Assembly (NCBI RefSeq): GCF_015210005.1
Contig: NZ_MU158698.1
Location: forward strand, 1,909,479-1,973,478
Origin: Sphingobacterium hungaricum
Lineage (GTDB): Bacteria > Bacteroidota > Bacteroidia > Sphingobacteriales > Sphingobacteriaceae
DNA: 64,000 nt
Direction of reading: 5' to 3'
Position numbers and translations under genes: made by a program. Below the pieces are notes generated by a model. That model was not told where the DNA came from and searched no databases. It worked only from the letters and a program-made list of their open reading frames with translations. Shown here piece by piece: positions 26,713 to 35,069 of this stretch; position 1 is the first letter of the stretch; every line of letters begins with the position of its first letter.

Positions 26713-29700
26713 TTAGTTTGTTTTATTTTCCTTTTCTTTGCTATTCCACAACCAGAGTTTGCGCCAAAATTCGCCAAATGTATTAAATTCCTGACGATAC
26801 ACCAAACCAACTGCACTTATGTAATCATCATAAGGATTTAAAAAATTCCGCGTATTTAATCGATTATATGCCCTAAAACGCAAACTTCCATCCCGGCGGA
26901 TATTGTAAGTCAGTTCAGCGTCGGTCGCTACACGATCGGAAAAAATGCTTAAATCGTTCAACTGCAAATTGCTTCGGTCAGTGATTCCTCCGGTGAAGAT
27001 CAGTCGGTCGTTAAAGAAACGAAAGGAGGCCGAGGCATCGTTCAATGAGCGAATATTCAAGTCGAAGAAATTCATATTCAGCGACTGTGAAATAATGGAA
27101 TTCAATTGGTTAAATGCGATTTCGGTTCCTGCAGATAAAAGCGTGTTGTTGACTTCACGTCCAATTTCGCTCGTTGAGCTAGGTGTGAAGCTTCGTCTCA
27201 AAATCAAGCTCAAAGCCTGTTGATTGACATTGTTTGCATCGCTCAAAAAACCTTGCAACTCATCAACAATGTAGGGGTCTTGAGGGAAATTCAATCCAAA
27301 CGTTACATCGGGCTGCGATATCGTTCCTTTGATAATCATGTCGGCTTGCGCCAAAACACGTTGGTCATTTCCAGTTCTACCAGCAGCATTGTACAGCGGT
27401 GAAATGGAGGTTCGTTGCTGATACATGGCAATCATGTTGATAACAGCTTCGCTTGGATTTCCTGCCCAGCGGATGGTACCTCCTTGTTTGATGTCGAAAT
27501 ATTTATTGATAAAATCTTGCGCTGTGAAATGGAATTTTCCTGAATTGATGCTGTAATCCCCAAACATTTCAAAATCTCCCAAGCTGGAAATCTTTAGTGA
27601 TATTTCACCAGTTCCATTCCCTTTCAAAGACCCGAGATTAGTAGCTAGATTGACTTCTGCTTCAGGCGTCAGTTCCAAATCCATATTCATCGTTAATCCT
27701 CGAAATGCAAATTTCTTTTCGTTCAGTTTACGCCGGCTTTCATTTGGATTGATGAAATAAATAAAATCATTGTCGGCAATGGTCATCGCAGAATTGAAAG
27801 GAATATTCAGCACCGTATGTTCATTCGATTTAGCATCGATGTCAATATTAATAGCTGAAGTCGGCCCTACAAAAGCAAATTGACCAGTCGCAAACGCGGT
27901 TCCGTAATATAAGTTATTGTCTTTAAAACTTGTATTCATAATCTGGAAATTGTTTGCCTGTAAGTTGACGTCAATGTAGGGGTCGGATAATTTCTGGAGA
28001 TTCACAATTCCATTGGCTTGCGCTTCGCTTCTGTTGATGTCTCTGATTTTTAAATTGGTCAACAAAATCGAATTGTTGTCCAGCAAGGTATTTTGATTCT
28101 CAATGCTGTATCGAGTCCTCAAATAATTTATGATGAATGAAGCATTTGGAATGGAAGCAGAACCGCTAAATCTCGGATTATTGTAATTTCCGCGAATGGT
28201 TAGATCTGCATTTGCCTTTCCTTGGATTTCTGAAACTAAAGCTTTTAAAAATGGCTGAAACAAGACCAAATCAATCTCTTTTAATTTAGCTTTTAAATTA
28301 ATGGCATCTTGCTTAGCGTTTAAGTTATACGTTCCCGAAACATTCAACCCTCGTTGCAAGTCGTCTAACAAGTCCAGTTTTAGCGTCGCAATATTCGTCT
28401 GCGGTTCAAAATCCGCTACTAGATTTAATTTGCCTACCGGAATTTGGTTATAAATAATCGTTGATGTTTGAAGGTTGGACGAGAAAAACGGGTTTTTGAA
28501 GACTGAATTGATGGTTAGATTACCATTCATTTCGCCTTGCAGATGGATGCCCAATGGATTGGTCAAGCCATTCAGTGCAGATAATCCAAATCGGTTAAAA
28601 TCAATGCTGAGCTGGTCGTCATCATTCGACAGCACACCATTAATTTTGACTTGCTGATCTAAATGGCTCAACACTAAATTATTTAAATAAAATTTTCCTT
28701 TGGAAACACGCAATTCGGAATCTTCATTGAGTTGCCAGAATTCATGGTTGATTTTGATGGACGATTCCTTGAAATGAATGTATGCAGGCTTGTTGTGCGC
28801 AAAATGAATATCGCCATTTAATTTCAACTGATTGGAAAGGCTGTCTTCAGAAAGCTGAATTGCAAATTGTAGGCTGTCATTTGCCAAAATAGTGGAAATC
28901 TCGATGTTGTTGATGTAGGTGCTGTCGGTATATTTGATTTGATCCGCCAACACAGCTATCGATAAGGCCGTATCATCTGCATTTTCATCGATGCTTAGAT
29001 TTTTGACGGAAATACCTTTGTAAGTTACAGAAGGACTGAAAGCAGAAAATTGCGCTTTGTACGATTGCGTCGAAAAATTTGCCTTTAGGGTAGCACCATC
29101 TTCTAAACTCAATGATGGATCAAAAAACGCAGAAATCGGTTTAAACGATTTTATGGAAAGATTTAAATTGAAATTTTGCTGATTGTAAGGCTTCAGTTCA
29201 AGGCCGATTGCAGGTGCGTAACGCATCGCCAGCGATTCAAAATAAGGTCTGATGGTATTCAAATCAATGTTTCCTAAAATTTCAATCGTGGCAACGTCCG
29301 AATTTAAACTCAACAAACGGCTATTCTCATTTCCTTCGGCTTTCAGGTCCACGAAATCGATATCAAATTCTCCTCGTGACGATTGCAGATGAATATTTTT
29401 AGCTGAAAAATTACCCTGTAAATCGTTCAAATTGGACCCTGTGATGTCTGTTTTGAAACTGGTGTTTTTCAGAATGATGCTGTCTTTTTGAAATAAATTT
29501 AAGGCATGCAGATTAGCGAAATTTAAGTCCGCATCTAGGTTGTAACGAGCTTCCGGAGCTGACCAGTCAATATCAGTCGCATAGGTTACGTTCAAATTTT
29601 GGTCCTGAATCGAACCATTTAATTCAAGCTGTTGCTCGATCAGACTGCCATTAAATTGTATGCTGTCGTAGCTGTAATTCTTGAAATTGGTTTGCGTCAA

Positions 29701-31053
29701 TAAAGCATCAGCCGTGAGGTTCATTTTTTCAAGATCTAAATCTGTTCCGTCGAAATTTATTGCCAAACCCGTGGTCGAAAGGTCGGAAAGATTAATTAGT
29801 TTTCCGGCATCGAATGATTCAGACGAAACCGTCCCTTTGTACTTTAGTTGCTCGCCTATTTCCAAATTTGAACTTAAGCGAATATCTCCAAGATCCGATT
29901 CGAGAAATCCATCCAACACAAAATTGGAGTACAGACCCTTGAATGTTCCTACATAATTCACCTGTCCAAATTTTTGGATCTGCTCAGGCAATTTGAATGA
30001 TTTTAAATTCCCTAACTCAGGAACGATTTTTTCTATTTCTTCAATCGTCGATTGTAAGGAACCGATAGAAACGTCAAACTGCGTTTTGTTAATATCGGGT
30101 AAGCCTTTGATCGTGAAATCTGCTAAAATTTTTGTTGATTTTAACATGCTCAATGAAACGTCTCTTGCCAGAATATTGGAAACAGTTCCAGATAAATTGG
30201 CGGAAATTACATCCGTCCTAAAACGAACAAGTTTCATGTCTGGCGCAAAAAATTCGATGTCTCGAGAATCTACGGTAGAATTTTCTAATGTAGAATTCAT
30301 TTTGACTTTGTCAATGAAATCTTCGAAATCTTTAAAACTATGGTATTGCATGCGCACATAGCGACTTAGCTTAGAATAATTCGTTTGCAACAGCATGGCG
30401 TCCAATTCAATTTCTCGATTAGAAATGGAAGATTGAGCCGTAAGTTCCTTTAAATGAAATCCTGATTTTTCTTTAAAATGCAATTTTTCCGCAGAAAAAT
30501 TAACCCCTGAGCTATCCATCTTGATATCATCCAGAACTCCAGAAAATTCGGTCAATTCGATGTCCGAGAAATTGATGCCACGAGTTTTATACTCAGATTG
30601 ATGATTGACAAATTTAAAATGGTTGTTTTTGAATTCGATGCGGTCTAGATTGATTTCCAGTTTTTTCTTTTCGGGTTTTTCTTCCTTTTCGCTTGACGTG
30701 AAATAATCGATTAAAAATTTAAAATTTGAACTGTCTTTATAGAGTTGATAATCAATGAATGCATCCGTCAGCTTGAGTTCTTCTACGCTGATTTTATTGT
30801 TGAAAAACTGAGTAAATACCAAGTTAGCTTCTACATTTTCTGTGTAAAGAATGCGATTTCCATGTTTATCTTTTATGGAGAACTTGTTTAGTTCCAGAGA
30901 AGTGAATGGTTTGAAATATACATTCTCCAGGCTGATATCTGCGTCTAACTGCTGGCTTAAATAGGCGGAAACTTTTTTGGCTAAAAACGTCTGTACGGAG
31001 GCAAATTGAAGAGAAAATAACGCAATTGCGATTAGCAAAAGGATGCTAAGCAA
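26713..31053 (-). CDS. tamB: TamB/AsmA-like translocation protein
   Basis: A 1446-residue inner-membrane-anchored periplasmic protein that bridges the envelope and moves lipids or helps outer-membrane assembly. An N-terminal membrane anchor (about 1-17) is followed by a long beta-taco of DUF490-type repeats, and the C-terminal DUF490 domain with LGGTG-like strand patterns and SSLGDFEMFGDYSINSGKF near the end. The annotated start is a TTG. The frame stays open further upstream and encodes Lys/Ile-rich residues (K-K-I-L-K-I) that would be the usual cytoplasmic basic start of such an anchor, but no ATG, GTG or TTG is available there. The real start may be a rarer codon. It is divergent from tsaD, an arrangement common in this phylum. 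Confidence 0.85.
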   Translation of the reverse strand: MLSILLLIAIALFSLQFASVQTFLAKKVSAYLSQQLDADISLENVYFKPFTSLELNKFSIKDKHGNRILYTENVEANLVFTQFFNNKISVEELKLTDAFIDYQLYKDSSNFKFLIDYFTSSEKEEKPEKKKLEINLDRIEFKNNHFKFVNHQSEYKTRGINFSDIELTEFSGVLDDIKMDSSGVNFSAEKLHFKEKSGFHLKELTAQSSISNREIELDAMLLQTNYSKLSRYVRMQYHSFKDFEDFIDKVKMNSTLENSTVDSRDIEFFAPDMKLVRFRTDVISANLSGTVSNILARDVSLSMLKSTKILADFTIKGLPDINKTQFDVSIGSLQSTIEEIEKIVPELGNLKSFKLPEQIQKFGQVNYVGTFKGLYSNFVLDGFLESDLGDIRLSSNLEIGEQLKYKGTVSSESFDAGKLINLSDLSTTGLAINFDGTDLDLEKMNLTADALLTQTNFKNYSYDSIQFNGSLIEQQLELNGSIQDQNLNVTYATDIDWSAPEARYNLDADLNFANLHALNLFQKDSIILKNTSFKTDITGSNLNDLQGNFSAKNIHLQSSRGEFDIDFVDLKAEGNENSRLLSLNSDVATIEILGNIDLNTIRPYFESLAMRYAPAIGLELKPYNQQNFNLNLSIKSFKPISAFFDPSLSLEDGATLKANFSTQSYKAQFSAFSPSVTYKGISVKNLSIDENADDTALSIAVLADQIKYTDSTYINNIEISTILANDSLQFAIQLSEDSLSNQLKLNGDIHFAHNKPAYIHFKESSIKINHEFWQLNEDSELRVSKGKFYLNNLVLSHLDQQVKINGVLSNDDDQLSIDFNRFGLSALNGLTNPLGIHLQGEMNGNLTINSVFKNPFFSSNLQTSTIIYNQIPVGKLNLVADFEPQTNIATLKLDLLDDLQRGLNVSGTYNLNAKQDAINLKAKLKEIDLVLFQPFLKALVSEIQGKANADLTIRGNYNNPRFSGSASIPNASFIINYLRTRYSIENQNTLLDNNSILLTNLKIRDINRSEAQANGIVNLQKLSDPYIDVNLQANNFQIMNTSFKDNNLYYGTAFATGQFAFVGPTSAINIDIDAKSNEHTVLNIPFNSAMTIADNDFIYFINPNESRRKLNEKKFAFRGLTMNMDLELTPEAEVNLATNLGSLKGNGTGEISLKISSLGDFEMFGDYSINSGKFHFTAQDFINKYFDIKQGGTIRWAGNPSEAVINMIAMYQQRTSISPLYNAAGRTGNDQRVLAQADMIIKGTISQPDVTFGLNFPQDPYIVDELQGFLSDANNVNQQALSLILRRSFTPSSTSEIGREVNNTLLSAGTEIAFNQLNSIISQSLNMNFFDLNIRSLNDASASFRFFNDRLIFTGGITDRSNLQLNDLSIFSDRVATDAELTYNIRRDGSLRFRAYNRLNTRNFLNPYDDYISAVGLVYRQEFNTFGEFWRKLWLWNSKEKENKTN

Positions 31054-31085
31054 TGTAATGGACGCTATTTTTAGTATTTTTTTGA

Positions 31086-31093
31086 TACTTTTG
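31086..31093 (+). promoter_or_regulatory. -7 promoter element of tsaD
   Basis: TACTTTTG fits TAnnTTTG and lies 23 bases before the tsaD ATG. It overlaps the 5' end of the tamB reading frame on the other strand. Confidence 0.55.
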
Positions 31094-31116
31094 TTTATAA
31101 CTTTTTAAATTCTGAA

Positions 31117-32118
31117 ATGGCAATTATTCTTGGTATCGAATCCTCCTGTGACGAAACTTCTGCTTCTATATGCATAGATGGAGAGATTAAGTCGAATATT
31201 ATTGCAGGTCAAGCTGTACATGCAAAATATGGTGGTGTCGTACCTGAATTAGCCTCGCGTGCACATCAGCAGAATATAATTCCTACGGTTGATCAAGCCA
31301 TTCAAGCAGCAAAAATACACAAAAATGCGATAGATGCGGTGGCTTTTACGCGCGGACCGGGACTTCTTGGTGCATTATTGGTCGGAACATCGTTTGCGAA
31401 ATCATTTGCTTTGGCTAGAAATATTCCATTAATCGAGGTCAATCACATGCAGGCACATATTTTGGCGCACTTTATCGATGACCCTAAACCCGCTTTTCCT
31501 TTTCTATGTTTGACAGTTTCTGGTGGACATACGCAAATCGTGTTGGTTAAGGATTATTTTGAAATGGAGCTTTTGGGAGAGACTTTGGATGATGCAGCAG
31601 GGGAGGCCTTCGATAAAACCGCGAAGATTTTGAATCTTCCATACCCCGGAGGGCCATTGATTGATAAATATGCTCAGTTGGGAGACCCAAATAAATTTAA
31701 GCTTCCCGAACCACAGATTGCTGATTTAAATTTTAGTTTTTCAGGACTGAAAACAGCGATTTTGTATTTAATTCAAGACGAAGTAAGGAAAAACCCTGAT
31801 TTCTTGGAAGAAAACCTGAACGATGTTTGCGCATCTGTACAACAACGGATTGTGACGATTCTCTTGAATAAATTAAAAAAGGCCGCTCAGCAAACAGGCG
31901 TTTCAAACTTAGCTATCGCCGGTGGCGTTTCTGCGAATTCAGGATTACGCAGCGGTTTGCAAGCATTGGGAGAAAGACAGGGCTGGAATGTATTTATCCC
32001 AAAATTTGAATATTGTACGGATAATGCAGCGATGATTGCCATTGCCGGTTATCAGAAATACCTTGTCAACGATTTTGTGGGTCAAGACATTACACCTCTT
32101 GCAAGAATGCATGTGTAG
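31117..32118 (+). CDS. tsaD: tRNA N6-adenosine threonylcarbamoyltransferase
   Basis: Transfers the threonylcarbamoyl group to A37 of ANN-decoding tRNAs, together with TsaB and TsaE; essential in most bacteria. The 333 residues show the ASKHA ATPase fold, the start GIESSCDETSAS (6-17), the metal ligands H110 and H114 (NHMQAHILAH), the SGGHTQIVLV loop and the late NAGDNAA-type pattern YCTDNAAMIA. The length is normal. It is transcribed alone, away from tamB. Confidence 0.96.
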   Translation: MAIILGIESSCDETSASICIDGEIKSNIIAGQAVHAKYGGVVPELASRAHQQNIIPTVDQAIQAAKIHKNAIDAVAFTRGPGLLGALLVGTSFAKSFALARNIPLIEVNHMQAHILAHFIDDPKPAFPFLCLTVSGGHTQIVLVKDYFEMELLGETLDDAAGEAFDKTAKILNLPYPGGPLIDKYAQLGDPNKFKLPEPQIADLNFSFSGLKTAILYLIQDEVRKNPDFLEENLNDVCASVQQRIVTILLNKLKKAAQQTGVSNLAIAGGVSANSGLRSGLQALGERQGWNVFIPKFEYCTDNAAMIAIAGYQKYLVNDFVGQDITPLARMHV

Positions 32119-32159
32119 TTACGGTCTCCCTAAGCCCCGAAGGGGAAAATAGCTTTCAA

Positions 32160-32197
32160 TAAAAAATGGCTAGTCTGCAATCACGCATACTAGCCAT
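32160..32197 (-). terminator. terminator of the ABC/DUF3299 operon
   Basis: The inverted repeat ATGGCTAGT / ACTAGCCAT (32166-32174, 32189-32197) is followed on the minus strand by a T-run (complement of the A-run at 32160-32165). It lies about 57 bases past the stop of the last gene. Confidence 0.75.
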
Positions 32198-32254
32198 CGT
32201 ATAAACTCAGAAAGGCTTTTTACTTTTGAATTTTGAATTTTTACTTTGAAAACC

Positions 32255-32734
32255 CTAAATTATTTCCGCATCAATAATCTGAATCTCCGCATTCCCTTTT
32301 AAAGGCTCGGTATTGAATTTCATTTTGCCTTTCAGTTTGATGGGTTCTTCGGTGAACTTAATTGTCCCTTTTTTCATAAAGATCTCCACCATTGGCGGGA
32401 TTCCATTTGTACCACAAAATTGACATTGCATTACAGGCAATACGGATAACATAAATGTGCTATGGTTTCTTCCGCTATTCAGCGGAACAATGTATCCAGG
32501 AAGTTCTACAGTTTTGTTTTCTAACGCTTTCAAAGGCGCTGGAAAAGTCGGCGTATAAATCTTTTTATTTCCTTGCGTAGTCACTTTATACATCAATTTA
32601 TCAATTGCTTCCCAAGTGCTGTTCATCATCGGTGTGTGATCGGGAACATTCATTTCCGGGTATTGACCGATTTGCGCCTTGCTTACGCCGATTGTTGTGC
32701 AGCCAAAAAATAAAAATAAGATTATATATTTCAT
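32255..32734 (-). CDS. DUF3299 periplasmic protein of a metal-type ABC operon
   Basis: A secreted protein of about 159 residues. The start at 32734 (MKYII) directly follows the preceding stop and gives a normal signal peptide (about 1-21, ending SKAQ). An upstream ATG at 32746 would overlap the permease gene by 11 bases and is less likely. The DUF3299 signature is visible: VELPGYIVPL, the FMLSVLPVMQCQFCGTNG segment with the CxFC cysteines, and PPMVEI. The family is periplasmic and often lies beside FtsX-type ABC genes thought to handle metals. It probably binds or delivers the cargo of the adjacent ABC transporter. Confidence 0.8.
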   Translation of the reverse strand: MKYIILFLFFGCTTIGVSKAQIGQYPEMNVPDHTPMMNSTWEAIDKLMYKVTTQGNKKIYTPTFPAPLKALENKTVELPGYIVPLNSGRNHSTFMLSVLPVMQCQFCGTNGIPPMVEIFMKKGTIKFTEEPIKLKGKMKFNTEPLKGNAEIQIIDAEII

Positions 32735-32735
32735 T

Positions 32736-34217
32736 TTATTTATCATTTAATATAGTTGAAATGTTCGTGTTGTATGCTTTAAACGCTGGAATTACGGATG
32801 CAATAAGTCCCACTAAGATAGCAAAAAGGATCAATATCCACTCTTTTGGCAGGATATTGAATACTTCAATAAAATCAGCGCTTTGGCTGGTTTGTTGCGT
32901 AATAAAATACAAAGCCAAATGCCCTAGAAGTAAACCCAAAATACCGCCGATCAACGTAATCACTAATCCTTCGACAATAACAAGTGTGAAAAGTTTATTT
33001 TTGCTTGCGCCCATCGAACGCATAATTGCCAAATCATATTTGCGTTGTTTTAGCGCGTTGTATAGACTGATGAAAATACTTAAGCCAGCGATAAACATGA
33101 TTACGTAGGCTAAGATCTCTAATGAATCAATTCCGACACCAATCAATGAGAACAAGCGAGTTGTTTCAATTGCAGGAGAAGCGGCCTGCATATTTGTAGT
33201 CTGATTGACCAATTTTGGAATGACGCTGATCGCTGCAGGAGAACGATAACGCACCAAAAGAGCGGTGATTTCTAAGCCTTGATCTTTTACCATGTCTTGA
33301 CCGATCGATTTGATAAAAACATCATTTCTGCCAGCTATGGCTTCTTCTCTCGAAACAACTTCTTCCTCATGAGCATGACCTTCATGATTTTCGTTTGTTG
33401 TTGCAAGCGTGTCTTTAGTTGCGCTCTCATGACTGTGGTCATGATCAGTATGCTCATCGTGATCATGAGATTCAGTTTCATGATTATGGACGCTGTCCGA
33501 ATGGTTATGTCCATGATGTTCATCAGTCTGCTGAGAACCATGGTCGTGTTCATGGTCGTGTGCGTGGTCAGCATGTTCTTCATGATCATGTTCTTCATGA
33601 TGAATCCCATGTACATCCCAAACACTTTCCAGATTGCAGAGGATTAAGTTGTCTACGATTGAATTAGATTTCTCTAAAATGCCAACAACCACAAAAGGGT
33701 GATCATCGTGAACATGTCCTTCGGCAGATAATCCATGAGCGCCGTGAATTTCATCGCCGATTTTTAGCTGATGTTTGCTAGCAGTTTCGCTACCAACGAT
33801 CGCTTGGAAGCTTTTGTTCCAAATTTTTCCTTCACGAATCGTTAAACCATACAATTCTAAATAACTGCTATCTGTTCCGATAATGCGGTGTCCCTTATAA
33901 TTATCTCCCAAGGAAATAGGAACAGCCAATTCGATCAAAGGGTTATTTGCAATCTCTAGGGCTTCTGTTAAAGGGATATTCCCAGTTGGATTGTCTACAT
34001 GATATAAAGAAGACAGAATCAATTGCAACGGGCTTCCTTTTGCACCGATGACTAAATCAATATCCTTGCTGTTATTATCCAATTGCTTTTCGATGGAATC
34101 ACTGCTCACATACAGCACCGTCAAAATCGCGATTCCGAAAGCAGTAAGCAGTATGCTTAAAAAGGTATTTCCTTTTTGTTGGGATAAGTTTTTCCAGACT
34201 AATTGTAAACTGTTCAT
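32736..34217 (-). CDS. FtsX-type ABC permease with histidine-rich periplasmic insert
   Basis: A 493-residue permease of the MacB/LolC type. One N-terminal membrane helix (about 17-37), a periplasmic domain and three C-terminal helices (about 370-390, 415-440 and 460-480). The cytoplasmic loop reads RKYDLAIMRSMGASKNKL, which contacts the ATPase. The periplasmic domain carries a low-complexity insert at about 203-283 with some 26 histidines plus many Asp and Glu, a clear metal-binding stretch. It is followed by DUF3299 and preceded by the ATPase gene, 12 bases away. Inferred role: zinc or other divalent metal transport or release. Confidence 0.85.
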   Translation of the reverse strand: MNSLQLVWKNLSQQKGNTFLSILLTAFGIAILTVLYVSSDSIEKQLDNNSKDIDLVIGAKGSPLQLILSSLYHVDNPTGNIPLTEALEIANNPLIELAVPISLGDNYKGHRIIGTDSSYLELYGLTIREGKIWNKSFQAIVGSETASKHQLKIGDEIHGAHGLSAEGHVHDDHPFVVVGILEKSNSIVDNLILCNLESVWDVHGIHHEEHDHEEHADHAHDHEHDHGSQQTDEHHGHNHSDSVHNHETESHDHDEHTDHDHSHESATKDTLATTNENHEGHAHEEEVVSREEAIAGRNDVFIKSIGQDMVKDQGLEITALLVRYRSPAAISVIPKLVNQTTNMQAASPAIETTRLFSLIGVGIDSLEILAYVIMFIAGLSIFISLYNALKQRKYDLAIMRSMGASKNKLFTLVIVEGLVITLIGGILGLLLGHLALYFITQQTSQSADFIEVFNILPKEWILILFAILVGLIASVIPAFKAYNTNISTILNDK

Positions 34218-34229
34218 TTTTTGCTGATT

Positions 34230-34862
34230 TTACAATTGATAGGTATGAGAGAAATGATCTTTGATTCGTTTATCATGCGTTGCAATGAGCAAGGTCGATT
34301 GGTATGAATTTGCAATAGCAAATAACAAATCCAATACCCGCTGGGTGTTGCTGTCATCCAATGCGGCTGTCGGTTCGTCTGCAATCAATAAAGCAGGTTT
34401 GTTGATAATCGCTCTAGCAATCGCAGCGCGCTGTAATTGGCCACGGCTGATTTCGTTTGGATAACTGTTGGCTTTCTCGTCCATTTCCAGCATCGCTAAT
34501 AATTCATGAATGGCTGGCACATCAACTTTGTTATTTGCTAAACTTTGCGCCAATTTGATATTTTCCAGAATAGTGAAATTACGAAGCAAATGAGCTTCTT
34601 GAAAAATAAAGCCAATATGTTTTGCACGGTAGCTATCAAGTGCACTACCACTCAACTTGTACAAATCTTGTCCATTCAAGAAAACAGTTCCGGAACTCGG
34701 TTTAGAGAATCCGGCTAATAAATTTAATAAGGTTGTTTTTCCTTTTCCTGAATCTCCAAGCAACAGCGTATGCTGCAATTGCTCCATGTGAAGATTCTGA
34801 AATCGCATAGGTGTGCTGTTTGGATATTGGAATACTAGTTCGTGTGTGGATAATACGTCCAT
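34230..34862 (-). CDS. ABC transporter ATP-binding protein (LolD/MacB type)
   Basis: A 210-residue ATPase that powers the adjacent FtsX-type permease. Motifs: Walker A GDSGKGKT (36-43), Q-loop near FQEA (87-90), signature ISRGQ (138-142; the second glycine of the usual LSGGQ is Arg), Walker B LLIADEPTAALDD (158-170) and the H-loop THD near residue 196. First gene of a three-gene operon (ATPase, permease, DUF3299). This order matches, from memory, a zinc-regulated ABC system described in Vibrio (zrg genes). Here the separate His-rich binding protein is missing, and the permease carries the histidines instead. Confidence 0.85.
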   Translation of the reverse strand: MDVLSTHELVFQYPNSTPMRFQNLHMEQLQHTLLLGDSGKGKTTLLNLLAGFSKPSSGTVFLNGQDLYKLSGSALDSYRAKHIGFIFQEAHLLRNFTILENIKLAQSLANNKVDVPAIHELLAMLEMDEKANSYPNEISRGQLQRAAIARAIINKPALLIADEPTAALDDSNTQRVLDLLFAIANSYQSTLLIATHDKRIKDHFSHTYQL

Positions 34863-34917
34863 TTCGGAGTTGTTTCTAATAAAGTTGCAAAATAAAACAT
34901 ATTATTCTCTTAAACTA

Positions 34918-34927
34918 ATGTATACAT
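34918..34927. promoter_or_regulatory. palindrome in the divergent promoter region
   Basis: ATGTATACAT is a perfect 10-bp palindrome 56 bases before the ATPase gene start, between the ABC trio and the TonB receptor gene. A candidate operator (for example a metal regulator) but short enough to occur by chance in AT-rich DNA. Confidence 0.35.
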
Positions 34928-34970
34928 ATGGATAAATTTTTTTTAACAAAAAAAATACATCAGGCCATCT

Positions 34971-35049
34971 GTTAACAATTCGGTAACACTATACTAATGC
35001 ATTGATAATCCTTTGGTAACATTCACCTAATACTACCCTCATAATTTTG
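34971..35049 (+). promoter_or_regulatory. 11-bp-phased direct-repeat operator and -7 box of a TonB receptor gene
   Basis: Seven-base units recur every 11 bases: 34971 GTTAACA, 34982 GGTAACA, 34993 ACTAATG, 35004 GATAATC, 35015 GGTAACA, 35026 CCTAATA and a weaker 35037 CCTCATA. Units 1-6 all have TAA at positions 3-5. The -7 box TAATTTTG (35042-35049, exact TAnnTTTG) begins 9 bases after the sixth unit, and the gene's ATG is at 35070. A 7+4 repeat close upstream of the promoter core is the design of PhoB/PhoP-type (OmpR family) response-regulator boxes, and TTAACA with 5-base spacing is the B. subtilis PhoP form. Regulation by phosphate is an inference. Confidence 0.6.
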
Positions 35050-35069
35050 CAACATACATTTAACATAGT

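Noticed and set aside
33279-33667. Met/His-rich open frames opposite the ABC permease
   Set aside because: They are antisense shadows of the CAT/CAC histidine codons in the permease insert, with no promoter or homology.
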